Part shown: one piece after another, positions 12,536 through 25,194 of the stretch
Position numbering within the stretch: the first letter of the stretch is position 1
How the letters are laid out: each line of letters opens with the position of its first letter
Assembly (NCBI RefSeq): GCF_007565055.1
Contig: NC_044558.1
Location: 128,328,235 to 128,392,234 of the forward strand
Source: Rhinopithecus roxellana
Taxonomy: Eukaryota > Chordata > Mammalia > Primates > Cercopithecidae
Length of the DNA: 64,000 nt
Direction of reading: 5' to 3'
Program-made: the position numbers and the translations under genes
The notes under the pieces: model-generated
Databases searched by the model: none
Told to the model about the DNA's origin: nothing
What the model saw: the letters and a program-made list of their open reading frames with translations, nothing else

Positions 12536-14357
12536 TTAATATAATTTTGTGTGGTGTTCAGACAAATACAAACTTTATTGTAACATGGGTGTTATAGTGA
12601 AAAACAATTTAGTAAAACAGAAAGCAATAGTTTGTACACCTTAAATATATAGAATTTTATTCGTCAATCATACCTCAATAAAGTGGGGACAATATATTCT
12701 TCTCTTTCATTGAAGAAAAAAAGCAAAATATACTTTAAATTGATTATAATGTACATATAATTTATAGATATGTCCAATATGTGATAGTTTAACAATGGAA
12801 CTTAAACAGTAGTCAACATTTACATATATATGAAATTGAACTGTAAGAGTTTTTAGAAGAAGCTGATCTGGAATACAAAAGAAAAAGTCCCTCAGTGGTA
12901 TTAAACGTATTTGTAAACTAATTCCATAATTTTTCATTGTATTTTTTTCAAAATAAATTGAAGTTCTTTAGTCAAAGTAATAGAGTCAAACCTTCTAATT
13001 TTTAACATGTTAGCATATATTAATTATTAAAAACAAAACTTGCAAACAGATGCAAGGGAAAGAGCTGTGAATATATTATTATATTATCAAATAGCAGAAA
13101 AGAAGATATAAAATTGAAATTCTGCAGTTGTGTTTTAGAATGTCTTTATATGTGAAAAAATTATTTTAATATAGGTTCTATTTGAATTGGGTAAATGTAC
13201 ATTATGTACATGAATAAAAAGTAATTGAGAATACCTATGACTTTGCAACCACAAAAAAATGGCAAATGTTTAAAGCAAATAAACTCAGTTCATTTGTATT
13301 TTTACATAGATATTTTTGGAGAGAGAAATTTGAAGACAGGCAAAACCTGTAGTTTACTTTGAATAAAAATGTATGTAGGTCAATTTGAATAAAAAGAAAT
13401 CGAGACATTTCCATTTATTATTTTTCCATTAGCATTATTGTTGTGAGTTTATCAGGAAAATTTTTTCTTCATTAAAAATATTGTGATCTACAGAAAATAT
13501 TCAGTTCAAAATATCAACAACTATAAATTTAGTAATCATTAAAAAGAACTTTAAAGAAGACTTTGTGATCTTATTAACAAATTAAAATACTTAGGAGAAA
13601 TTTGAAAAAATCCTTCAAAAAGTAACAGTGACATGATAATACAGATACTCTTAAGAGAAAAATGAATAAAATATATGGGTATACACGTAGACACATTGAT
13701 ATGCATGGAAACACTAATATATCTATCAAGAATAATCATATTCTATTATTTTTAATAATAAAATAAGAAAAAACAGCATTTAATATATTTTCTTCAATGT
13801 ACTTGGCTGTGTTTTGGATCATTTATTTAAAAAATACTTGAAATAGTTTTACATAGGGAAAACTCTGAATAAAGCAATAATTGAAACCAATTTGTTGATA
13901 AATATTTCAAAATTTTTTCTAACCTCAGTTTTTATCACATATTTTGATCTAAAAAATGTTCCAGTCTATATCATGAATAAGATGTAAGAGAGATACAAAC
14001 CAAATTCCTACTAGGGTAAATAAAGCTTAACTAAAGAAATGACACTGAGTCAGGCATTAAAATTTATCAGGATTCCCATTGCTATAAAGGGAGGGAAGCA
14101 GCAGATTACACAGATAAACCCAGGGAGAGTTGACAAGGTTCTAACTCAGGATAATTAGGAGATGAAGAAATGGTAGGTTACTATATTAGATCCATAGACT
14201 ATTTGCCTTTTTATGTATAGTATTTGTGTTCCCATCCCTGTTCTGCTTCAGGTCAGTTTTTGTTTCTCTAATTATATAACTTTGCATCTCTAAACTTTAT
14301 TATTCTTACTTGCATAATGTAGAGAGTAATCTCTGACATGCAAAAATTTCATGGACT
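12536..14357. other. AT-rich non-coding sequence
   Basis: No gene and no repeat I can name. Confidence 0.4.
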
Positions 14358-14358
14358 T

Positions 14359-16536
14359 TAGGTCTTATGTTAAGTCTTTAATCCATCTTGAGTTAAGTTT
14401 TGTATAAGGTGTAAGGAAGGGATCCAGTTTCAGCATTCTGCATATGGTTAGCCAGTTTTCCCATCACCATTTATTAAATAGGGAATCCTTTCCCCATTGC
14501 TTGTTTTTGCCACGTTTGTCAAAGATCAGATGGTTGTAGATATGTGGTGTTATTTCTGTGGCCTCTGTTCTGTTCCATTGGTCTATATATCTGTTTTGGT
14601 ACCAGTGTCATGCTGTTTTGGTTACTTTAGCCTTGTAGTGTGTTTTGAAGTCAGATAGCTTTGTTCTTTTTGCTTAGGATTGTCTTGGCTATGCAGGCTC
14701 ATTTTTGGTTCCATATGAAATTTAAAGTAGTTTTTTCCAATTCTGTGAAGAAAGCCAATGGTAGTTTGATGGGGATAGCATTGAATCTATACATTACTTT
14801 GGGCAATATGGTCATTTTCACAATATTGATTCTTCCTATCCATGAATATGGAATGTTTTTCCATTTGTTTGTGTCCTCTTTTATTTCCTTGAGCAGTGGT
14901 TTGTAGTTTTCCTTGAAGAGGTCTTTCACATCCCTTGTAAGTTGTATTCCTAGGTATTTTATTCTCTTTGTGGCAATTGTGAATGGGAGTTCACTCATGA
15001 TTTGACTCTCTGTTTGTTATTAGTGTATAGGAATGCTCAGTGATTTTTGCACATTAATTTTGTATCCTGAGACTTTACTGAAGTTGGTTATCAGCTTAAG
15101 AAGATTTTGGACTGAGACGATGGGGTTTTCTCAATATACAATCATGTCATCTGCAAATAGAGACAACTTGACTTCCTCTTTTCCTAATCGAATACCCTTT
15201 ATTTCTTTCTCTTACCTGATCGCCCTGGGCATAACTTCCAATGCTATGTCAAATAGGAGTGGTTAGAGAGGGCATCTTTGTCTTGTGCTGGCTTTCAAAG
15301 GGAAAGCTTCCAGTTTTTGCCCATTCAGTATGATATTGGCTGTGGGTTTGTCATAAATAGCTCTTATTATTTTGAGATACATTTCATGATTACCTGTTTT
15401 TTTGAGAGTTTTTGCATAAAAACCCTAGAAGAAAACCTAGGCAATACCATTCAGGACATAGGCATGGGCAAAGACTTCATGACTAAAACACCAAAAGCAA
15501 TGGCAACAAAAGCCAAAATAGACAAATAGGATCTAATTAAATTAAAGACTTCTGCACAGCAAAATAAACTACCATCAGAGTGAACAGGCAACCTAAAGAA
15601 TAGGAGAAATGTTTGCAATCTATCCATCTGACAAAGGGCTAATATCCAGAATTTACAAGGAACTTAAACAAATCTACAATAAAAAAAAAACCCTATCAAA
15701 AATTGGGTGAAGGATGTGAACAGACACTTCTCAAAAGAAGACATTTATGCAACCAACAAACATATGAAAAAATGCTCATCATCACTGGTCATTTGAGAAA
15801 TGCAAATCAGAACCATAATGAGATACCATCTCATACCAGTTAGAATGACAATCATTAAAAAGTCAGGAAACAACATATGTGGGAGAGGATGTGGAGAAAT
15901 AGGAATGCTTTCACACTCTTGGTGGGAGTGTAAATTAGTTCAAACATTGTGGAAGACAGTGTGGTGATTACTCAAGGATCTAGAACCAGAAATACCATTT
16001 GATCCAGCAATCCCATTACTGGGTATATACCCAAAGGATTATAAATCATTCTACTATAAAGACACATTCACATGTATGTTTATTGTGGCCCTGTTCACAA
16101 TAGGAGACTCGGAACCATCCTAAATGCCCATCAATGATAGACTGAATAAAGAAAATGTGACCCATACATACAATGGAATGCTATGCAGCCATGAAAAAGG
16201 ATGAGTTCATGTTCTTTGCAGGGACATGGATGAAGCTGGAAAGCATCATTCTCAGCAAACTAACACAAGAATAGTAAACCAAACACCGCATGTTCTCACT
16301 CATAAGTGGGAACTGAACAGTGAGGACACACTGGACACAGGGAGGGGAACATCACACACTGGGGCCTGTTGTGGGGTAGGGGGTGGGGGGAGGGATAGCA
16401 TTAGGGGAAATATCTAATGTAGACGACGGGTTGATGGGTGCAGCAAACCACCATGGCACATGTATACCTGTGTAACAAATCTGCACATTCTGCACATGTA
16501 CCCCAGAGCTTAAAATATAATAATAAAAAAAGAGAC
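14359..16536 (+). mobile_element. LINE-1 with 5' inversion (twin-priming structure)
   Basis: 14359-15413 is antisense L1 ORF2; its minus strand at 14699-14998 reads ORF2 protein (KRIKYLGIQLTRDVKDLFKE). 15414-16536 is sense ORF2 C-terminus plus 3' UTR, ending in an A-rich tail. The left end stops just upstream (in L1 coordinates) of where the sense part begins, as expected if one L1 was inverted at its 5' part during insertion. A possible diverged target duplication is 'aaaaatttcatgg' (14342) against 'aaaaattttctcatgg' (16539). Confidence 0.88.
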
Positions 16537-17195
16537 TGAAAAAATTTTCTCATGGGCACTAGAAATAATATGCACAGAATAAGTGGGGTAGTTCCTAGAA
16601 AATATTAAATTCTGTATAATAAAATGATTAATGCTCATGCCCATTCTGTATCAATTGGGAAAAAAATGTAAAGTGGAGAAAGTAGGTGTTAAATTGTTTT
16701 CTGTGAGTAAAATGATGTAATTCTTCTCCTGTATCTCTTCTAGCAAACAATTCAAAAGCTGTATTTCTTATGAATGCTTTTAGTGAATAAATTTATTAGG
16801 AAAATTTGAAGAATTTCCAAGATACATATCACAGAAAAGTGTAAATTAAGACAGTATGCACACAATATCTATCCAGAAGATCTATTGTGAGCTAACATCT
16901 TGGTTACACACATTTATTTCACATATTCCAGTTTTATTTTTCATTTTCATAGCTTATTTCTTTTGGTAAAATTCACTTTATTTTCTTTTACTATGTCATT
17001 GTTTTCCTTTATATCAAAGAGAATAGTTAGAATAGTTCTTTCAAAATTCTTGTTCAGTGATTCCAACGTATGTGCCATCTATGGGTTGGTTTTTATCGAG
17101 TGTCATTTCTCATGAGAATATCTCACATTTTCCTAGACTTTTTTATGTGGATAATTTTGAACACTGTTATGTTCTTCCAAAGAGTGTTATTCTTT
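16537..17195. other. Non-coding sequence, possibly old L1
   Basis: 16880-17190 has the character of very old antisense L1 but I cannot place it firmly. No gene seen. Confidence 0.35.
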
Positions 17196-17206
17196 AGTTA
17201 GTTAGC

Positions 17207-17245
<39 letters not shown>
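17196..17245. repeat. (TTAG)n microsatellite
   Basis: About twelve TTAG units with one GCTAG variant. This is not a telomeric repeat. Confidence 0.95.
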
Positions 17246-17246
<1 letters not shown>

Positions 17247-17299
17247 TTGTTTTATAAGATATTTAACTTTGTTGACTTGAAATTGCAAACTATGTCTTG

Positions 17300-17640
17300 G
17301 TGTTTTAGTCAGCTCAGGCTGCTAAAACAAAAACATCAACATATAAATTTGAGGGATATGCAAACATTCAGTCCTTAACAGATGGTAATAAAAACAATGA
17401 CAATGAGTGAGTTTGCCCAGAAAAAGTATATAAGGTAAAAAGAGAAGAGTGTCTGAAACAAATCCCTGGAAGAACAGTGAATAACCAGAATAACATAATC
17501 CATGAATACTTGGGAGGAGTGACGCAAAAAATAGGATTTGAGTCATGCAAGCGTAGTCAACTCTATGGTTATACTGAAAAGGACACAAGGGAGATAGAGT
17601 TATGGGAAAGAGAAGGTTCAGTGGGGCAGGAGAGGTATTT
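17300..17640 (-). repeat. Old repeat fragment, antisense to the family at 19215-19560
   Basis: 'tagtcagctcaggctgctaa' is the complement of the end of the element at 19215-19560, and 'acattcagtccttaacag' is common at such insertion ends. Confidence 0.4.
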
Positions 17641-17929
17641 TTTAAAATAAACTGGAATATGGATTCATTGTATCTTTTTTGTAAATTTCACAACTATTTC
17701 CAGGCAAATCTCTCTCTTGAGCTCCAGACTTCTCTTAGTTGTATCTACAGGATACACATTTATTTTTAGTTGTGTCTACTGGATACGTGCTTATTTTTAG
17801 GCATGTCAAATTTGACTTATGAAAAGATAATTTCATTTTCTTTATTGTCAAGTCTTCTTTTTTCCTATATTTCTCACCTTAAATAACAGCTAAAATAATA
17901 AATAATAGCTTAATAATAACACTTTAAAT

Positions 17930-18000
17930 AATAGCTAAAATAAAAATTTATAAGAAAAGTGTTATGGACTGAATATTTGTGCCCTCCTTGCCAATTACAT
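17930..18000 (+). repeat. 71-bp direct repeat, left copy (putative long target-site duplication)
   Basis: Matches 19190-19260 at 68 of 71 positions by eye. It contains 'aatagctaaaataaaaattt' and 'tgccctccttgccaattaca'. Confidence 0.9.
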
Positions 18001-19189
18001 GCAGTTATCTAAAGCAGAAATCCCAAATATAAAATCAGATTTTTCATGTGGTTCTCCTCTTAAACTTCTTCCTAGTATGTCTAATAACTTTGTTTTCTTC
18101 TCCCTGTCTCTACTCACTTTTTTTTTCTGAACTCAGCTTTCTAACAGATTTCTTTGCCATAATTTAATCTTTCTCATGGCTGCCAGAATTAACACTCAAA
18201 AATTAATTTTGTTGTGATGCATATAAAAATTCATATTGACCTCCAAATGTTTGTCATATTTCTATCCTTACACTGCCCTTTGCAAGATACTCTTTCTGTT
18301 TTTCAACTAGTCTGTGTGCTTGAACTTCTCAGAGGCTATTCATATGCTTATTTTGTTTTTAAAAATTTAATTTCTTCTTCAGCATTGAAGCTTCTACTAT
18401 CCCCTAAAAACTTAGCTCAAATGTCATCACATTTGTAAAAACTTTAACCTATAAAGGCAGAATGTGCCACTTTTCCCTGTCAACTCATAACATTATAAAC
18501 TTATGGCAATTCCATTACTCAGTACGTATTATATTGTCATTATTGGGTTGTTGCTCCTGAGAGATTATTAGTTCATTTACGGTATTTATTATGCATTTAT
18601 TTATTTTTGGCTTTATTCCTCTATAGTTGTCTCAGTTCTGAGTTTAGAAGAGTAACTGTCATATTGAAGTTGCTCAATAAATGTTTGTTGAGTAAATCAA
18701 TTGAGGTTCAGATGGGTTAACTGAGTTAATTAAATCTGTACATGTGACAAAGTAGAAGCTTGGAACTGTCTTCTGACTGTAAGCCCAGAAATTTTACCAT
18801 GTTACATTAATGACCAGCTTACTGTGACTGCAGGTAAATAGAGGCTTTACCTCCTATTTCGATGCCAGTGTCTCTTCCTGCCAGTGACACGTTAAAATCT
18901 ATCTGATAATTGTGAACGTTTGCATCGCTGTTTTGTTTTTATTTGAATAAACTTAAAGCAGAGAGCTAGAAGTTGGAAGCTCACAATTTTAATAAAAATA
19001 GAAATTTATCAAGCTTACTGTGAAGCTAGCACTTCATGTTCCTAGAGGTATTTAGAAAGCCTCACATATGCAAAGGGTAGTACATTCACTTATAAAATGC
19101 CTGAGAAGACCATAAGGTTTTACCTAAGGTTGATCCGCAGGCTCAGCAGAAGGGTAACCAAAGGTAGAAGAATAAAAAAAAAAAAAAAA
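18001..19189 (+). mobile_element. Polyadenylated retroinsertion of non-coding sequence
   Basis: Sequence between two 71-bp direct repeats, ending 'gaagaat' plus an approximately 18-base poly(A). The older repeat to the left continues only after the right copy, so this block interrupts it. The inside is not L1. It includes L2-like sequence ('tgctcaataaatgtttgttg') and no coding frame. Confidence 0.75.
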
Positions 19190-19260
19190 AATAGCTAAAA
19201 TAAAAATTTATAAGGAAGGTGTTTTGGACTGAATATTTGTGCCCTCCTTGCCAATTACAT
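19190..19260 (+). repeat. 71-bp direct repeat, right copy
   Basis: Right partner of 17930-18000. It runs directly into the rest of the interrupted older repeat. Confidence 0.9.
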
Positions 19261-19562
19261 ATTTAAACCCTGATCCCAAGGTGTTAGTATTTGAGGCCTT
19301 TGGTAAGTAAATAGATCATGAGAGAGGAACCCTTCATGATGGGATTTGTGTCCTTAGAAAATGTCAGAGAGCTAACTAAATTTTTCCCTCCCGTGAGGGT
19401 ACAAGTAGAAGTTAGCTGTCTTCAACCTAAAAGAGGGCCTTCACCAGAATTCAACTATGTTGGCCCCTTGATCTCAGACAACCCAGCTTTCAGAATTATG
19501 AAATATACATGTTTATTTTTCAACCCATTTAGTCTATCGTAATTTGTTATAGCAGCCTGAAC
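19215..19562 (+). repeat. Old LTR-like interspersed repeat, family not assigned
   Basis: It reads through a well-known mammalian repeat: 'ggactgaatatttgtgccct', 'taaaccctgatcccaaggtg', 'tagatcatgagagaggaacc', 'ccttgatctcagacaaccca' and 'ttgttatagcagcctgaact'. A shorter relative lies at 5384-5620. Confidence 0.55.
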
Positions 19563-20039
19563 TTACTAAAACTAAAGTTCAGTGGAAAATTTAAGCCGGC
19601 AGAATACAGAATCATCAAATTTTAAGATAAGTCAACTGAAAATTTCAGTCTGAGAAGCAGAAAAAATATATATATGAAGAAAAGTGAACAAAACCTAAGG
19701 ACTTGTCATGTACCATCAGGTGAACCAGTGTACAAATTACAGGGATTTCAGAAGGAGAATAGAGAGAGAAAAGGGAAAAAATAATAATATTTGAAAAATG
19801 GGATGGCTGAGAACACCACAAAGTTGATGAAAGACATAAATCTCAACAGCCTAGAAGCTTAAGGAACTCCAAGTAAAAAAACTGAAAGAAATTCACTTTG
19901 AGATATATTATAATCAAACCACTAAAAGTCAAAATAATAATAATAATACAGAATATTGGAAGCAGCTAGAATGGGAATCATCACGTACAAGTGCTCTCCC
20001 ATAAGATTAATAACTGATTTCTCATCAGAAACTATGGAG

Positions 20040-20990
20040 ACCATTGGATGATATATCTAATAAGGGGCTGATATTAAAAATCTACAAAGAACACTTAAGA
20101 CTCAATCATAAGAAAACAGCCAATTATAAAATGGGAAAAAGATCTGAACAGTTACACTTTACTGATGGGCATATACAGATGGTAAACAACTATATAAAAA
20201 CATGCTCAACATAATATGTCAATAGTGAATTGCCAATTAAAACAATGCGCTTTCATTTCATACTTATTAAAGTAACATTGCAAACACAAAAAATGACAAA
20301 TGCTGGCAAATATGAGGAGCGACCAGAACTCTCATTTATTGCTGGTGGGAATGCAAAATGGTAGAGCCACTTTGTAAAACAATCTGATGGTTTCTTATGA
20401 ATCTAAAGACAGTCTTACTATACAGTCCTGCAGTGTTAGACCTCAGTATTTACCCAAATGACTTGAAAATTTATATCCACATCAAAACCTGCACACAAGC
20501 GTTATAGCAGCTTTGTTCATGATTGTCATGACTTAAAAGCAACCAAGATATCTTTCAATAGGTGAATAGGTAAACAAGCTGTGGTACAGACATACAATAG
20601 AATATTTTTTTAGCTATTAAAAAGAAATGGGACATCAAGCCATAAAAATACATGGAAAGACATCCAAAACGTAATTGTAAGCAACAGAAGCAAATCTTAA
20701 AATGTTATACATTGTAAGATTTCAAATATATGAGATTCTGGAAAAGAAAAACCTATAGAGAGGAATGGCTCAGTAGTTGCCAAGTGTTTGAGGGAGAGAG
20801 GAAGGAAGAAGGAAACACAGTGCAGAGGATTTTTAGGTAAGGGAGACTATTCTTTATGATACAGTAATGAAGAAGACCTATCAATATACATTTATCAAAA
20901 TCGATAGACTGTACAACACACCAAATGAACCCTAATGTAAAATATGCTCTTCAGTTAATAATAATGCATCAAAATTGGTTCATCAGTAAA
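20040..20990 (+). mobile_element. Old LINE-1, sense, ORF2 end and 3' UTR
   Basis: Diverged but in consensus order: 'attgctggtgggaatgcaaa', 'gttatagcagctttgttcat', 'aacaagctgtggtacagaca' and 'gtagttgccaagtgtttgag'. Confidence 0.75.
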
Positions 20991-21109
20991 AACAAATGTA
21001 CCACACCAATAGAAAGTAAACATAATAGGGAAAACTATGTGTGGAAAGAGGGAATATGTGGAAGCTCTCTGTAATTTACAGTCTTTTTTTATTGCTCTAA
21101 AAAATATAG

Positions 21110-21958
21110 TCTATTAAGTATATTAAAAATCTTCAAGAAAATACTAGCCAATTAATTGCAACAGCACATTTAAAAGATTGTACACCATAACAAAGATGGA
21201 TTCATCCTCGAAATTTAAGCGTGATTAAATATATGAAACTCAAAGTAATGCAATACATTAAGCAAAGAAAAAAGCCACATGACCATCTTACTAGATGCAT
21301 TTGACAAAAATCCAACACCCTTTCTCAATACAAACACCCAGAAAACTAGTAATATGAGGGACCTCTCTCAACATGATAAGGGTATTTATGAAAAATCTTC
21401 AGCTGGCTTCATATTTGATATTGAAAGACTGAAAGTGTTCTCCCTGTAATTAAAAACAAGACAAGAATACTCATTTTTACTAATGCTATTCAAGATTGTT
21501 CTAGAAGTTCTAGCCAGAGCCTTTAGACAAGAAAAATAAACAAAAGGCATTCAAATTAGAAAAAAGGAAAACTGTCTTTATTTACAGATAACATGATTAT
21601 ACGTAAAGAAAAGCCCAAAGAATCCACAAGAAATCTATTAGAGCCAATAAATGATTAAAGCAAAATTCGGTAGTAGAAAATCACACACACACATATTACT
21701 TGTGTTTCTGTACACCAGGAATGAGCATTGAAAAATAATTAAAGGAGTAAATCTAACATCCAGTGTTTATAGATTATAAAATTTAGTATTGGTGAAATGA
21801 CAATACTACCCAGATTTCTCTACAGATTCACCACAAATTCTATCTTAATCCCAACAGCCATTTTTTTTCTTACAGACATGGAAACATCAATACTAAAATT
21901 CATATGAAATGGCAAGGGTCCCCAGATAACCAAAATAATATTGAAAAAAGAACAAAGT
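21110..21958 (+). mobile_element. Old LINE-1 ORF2 fragment, sense
   Basis: In order: 'atactagccaattaattgca', 'acaaagatggattcatcctc', 'gctattcaagattgttctag' and 'aaagcccaaagaatccacaa'. Broken by stops. It ends where the antisense L1 begins. Confidence 0.75.
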
Positions 21959-23647
21959 TGAAAAAAAACATTTTCAAACTTTTATTTTAACTTCAGGGGT
22001 ACATGTACAGTTAGTTATGTAAGTAAACTGTGTGTTGCTGATGTTTGATGTACAGATTATTTTATCAGCCAAGCAATAAGCATAGTACTTGATAGGTAGT
22101 TTTTCTATTCTCTGTATTCTCCTAACCTCCACCCTCAGGTCGGCACAGTGTCTATTGTTCCCTTCTTTGTATCCAAATGTACTTAATTTTTTGTTCACAC
22201 TTATAAGTGAGAACGTGCAATATTTGATTTTCTGTTCCTGTGTTAGTTTGCTCAGGATAATGGCCACCAGCGTCATCCATGTTGCTGGAATAGAATTGCT
22301 GGGTCAAATGATAATTCATTTTAAGTTCTTTGAGAAATTGCCAAAGTGCTTTTCACAATGGTTGAGCTGATTTACATTTCCACCCTCAAGGTATAAGTGT
22401 TCCCTTTTCTTCACAACCTCACCAGCAACTGTTATTTTTTGACTTGTTAATAATAGCCATTCTGACTAGCGTGAGATGGTATCTCATTGTGGTTTTGATT
22501 TGCATTATCATATTTTATTTATCTATTCATTTGTCAATGAACATTTGAGTCGCTTCTACCTCTTGGCTATTGTAAGTAATGCTGTGATGAACATGGGTGT
22601 GCGAAAATCTCTTAAAGATCCCAGTTTGAATGTCTTTGAATATATACACAGAAGAAGGATGGGTGGCTTCCATGGTAATTCTACTTGTGACTCTTTTGTG
22701 GAAACTACAAACTAGTTTTCATGACGGTAGCACTATTTTACATTTCAAACAACAAACACAGTGGATCCAACTTTTTCACCTACTTACTAACATTGGTTAT
22801 TTTTCTTTGAATAGTGAGTGTTCTGATGAGTGTGGGGTGATAGCTCATGGTGGTTTTGATTTACATTTCCCTTATGATTAGTGATGTTGAGCATCTTTTC
22901 ATATGTTTATTGGCCATTTATACACCTTGTTTGGAGAAATGTTTATTCAAGTCCTTTGTCCATTTTTTAATTGCATTATTTGTTTTTTGTTGTTGTTAAG
23001 TTGCAGAAGTTCCTTATATATTCTGGGTATTAACTCCCTATTAAATATAGGATTTGCCATTATTTTCTGCCATTCTGTAGGTTAAATTTTCATCTTGTTG
23101 TTTCTTTTTATGTGCAGAGGTCTTTAAGTTTGATGTAGTCACATTTGTCTGTTTTTTATTTTGTTGCCTGTACTTTTTGGGTGTCATGCTCAAGAAATTA
23201 TTGTCAAATCGAATGCTCTGAAGCATTTTCTCTGTATTTTCTTCTAAGAGTGTAAGGTCTTACATTTAGGCATTTAATCCATTTTGAGTTAGTTTTCGCA
23301 TATGGTGTAAGACAATAGGTCAACTGCATTCTGTCCACTTGTCTCAACACCGATTGTTGAAGAGACTGTTCTCTCTCTGTCATGTAGTGTTGGCACCCTT
23401 GTTGAAAATCACTTGTCCATATAGGCAAGAGTTTATTTCTGAACTCTATTCTATTCCATTGTTTTATATGACTGTCTTTGTTTTAGTGCACACCATCCTA
23501 ATTACAGTTGCTCTGCAGTGTATTTTGAAAACAGGAAATATGAAGCATCCAACTGTGTTATTCTTCAAGATTATTTTGGCTACACAGGTTGCCTTTGAAT
23601 TCCCTGCAAATTTTATATTTGTTGTTTCTATTTCTATACAAATGCTG

Positions 23648-23965
23648 CCTAGGTATGGTGGTTCACACCTATATCCCCAGGGATTTGGAAGTCTGAGGCT
23701 GGAGGATCACTTGAGGCCAGAAGTTTGAGACTAGCTCTAGCACAAGCAACATGGTAAGATGCCACCTCTTAAAAAAAAAAAAAAAAAATTAGTTAGGCAT
23801 AGTGGTGCACAGCTGTAGTACCAGCTATTCAGGAGGCTGAGGTGGGAGGATTGATAGAGCCCAGGAGGTTGGAACTGCAGTGAGCCATGATCACTCCATT
23901 GTACTCCAGACTGGGCAACACAGCAAGACTGTAGAAAAAACTAAAATTCAAAATTAAAAAAATTA
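23648..23965 (+). mobile_element. Old Alu (AluJ-like), diverged
   Basis: 'ggtatggtggttcacaccta' start, internal A-run at 23770-23788, second monomer ending 'ctccagactgggcaacacag'. Confidence 0.8.
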
Positions 23966-24078
23966 AATGGCATTGAAATTAAAATCTATAGATGAGTATG
24001 AATAGTATGGATGTTTTAACAATACTAAATCTTCCAATCTATAAGAATTGAATGTCTCGCATTTATTTGCATTTTATT

Positions 24079-24094
24079 AATTTGGTAATATTTA
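24079..24094 (+). repeat. Target-site duplication, left copy
   Basis: 'aatttggtaatattta', identical to 25179-25194. Deleting everything from 24095 to 25194 restores continuous old-L1 text. Confidence 0.9.
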
Positions 24095-25178
24095 TTATTT
24101 TATTTTATTTTATTTATTTTAAGAAGATGGAACTATGATAAATTAAAATTCTAAATAGTTCACTGTTCTTAGTGGAATTCAGCCTTTTTTATTAAAAAAA
24201 AACTACTTTTTTTTTTCTGATAACCTTTGGTTAATTTTAAAATTGGAAAAAAATTTAATTCTAAATTTTCCCATGTTTTTATTGATTTTATAGAGAGGCA
24301 GAACCTCAGGTCTTTTTATTTATTTATTTATTTTTTATTATTATACTTTAAGTTCTAGGGTACATGTGCATAACGTGAAATTTTGTTACATATGTATACT
24401 TGTGCCATGTTGGTGTGCTGCACCCATCAACTCATCAGCACCCATCAACTCGTCAGCACCCATCAACTCGTCATTTACATCAGTTACGTCATAACTCCCA
24501 ATGCAATCCCTCCCCCCTCCCCCCGCCATGATAGGCCCCAGTGTGTGATGTTCCCCTTCCCGAGTCCAAGTGATCGCATTGTTCAGTTCCCACCTATAAG
24601 TAAGAACATGCGGTGTTTGGTTTATGAACAGACATTTCTCAAAAGAAGACATTCATACAGCCAACAGACACATGAAAAAATGCTCATCATCACTGGCCAT
24701 CAGAGAAATGAAAATCAAAACCACAATGAGATACCATCTCACACCAGTTAGAATGGTGATCAGGAAAAAGTCAGGAAACAACGGGTGCTGGAGAGGGTGT
24801 GGAGAAATAGGGACACTTTTACACGTTGGTGGGATTGTAAACTAGTTCAACCATTATGGAAAACAGTATGGTGATTCCTCAAGGATCTAGAACTAGAAGT
24901 ACCACATAACCCAGCCATCCCATTACTGGGTATATACCCAAAGGATTATAAATTATGCTGCTATAAAGACACATGCACACGTATGTTTATTGTGGCACTA
25001 TTCACAATAGCAAAGACTTGGAATCAACCCAAATGTCCATCAGTGACAGACTGGATTAAGAAAATGTGGCACATATACACCATGGAATACTATGCAGCCA
25101 TAAAAAAGGATGAGTTTGTGTCCTTTGTAGGGACATGGATGCAGCTGGAAACCATCATTCTCAGCAAACTATCGCAAG
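24095..25178 (-). mobile_element. Younger LINE-1 with 5' inversion and putative 3' transduction
   Basis: Read on the minus strand: an inverted ORF2 segment (the sense copy at 24624-25178), then normal-orientation 3' UTR (24341-24623), a first A-rich tail (24312-24340), about 190 bp of non-L1 sequence (24121-24311), and a second A-rich tail (24095-24120). A 16-bp target duplication encloses it all. The minus-strand reading after the junction, 'aaaccaaacaccgcatg', follows in L1 order from the inverted end, the twin-priming signature. Confidence 0.85.
24420..24473. repeat. Three tandem 18-bp units inside the L1 3' UTR
   Basis: 'gcacccatcaactcatca' followed by two copies of 'gcacccatcaactcgtca'. 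Ordinary L1s have one such unit here. Confidence 0.95.
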
Positions 25179-25194
25179 AATTTGGTAATATTTA
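25179..25194 (+). repeat. Target-site duplication, right copy
   Basis: Identical to 24079-24094. Confidence 0.9.

Noticed and set aside
14699..14998. Functional L1 reverse transcriptase gene
   Set aside because: The frame reads real ORF2 protein but covers only about 100 residues of a truncated, inverted copy.
17196..17245. Interstitial telomere sequence
   Set aside because: The unit is TTAG, not TTAGGG. It is a simple microsatellite.
24420..24473. CRISPR-like spaced repeats
   Set aside because: The units are directly tandem without spacers and lie in an L1 3' UTR of a primate genome.
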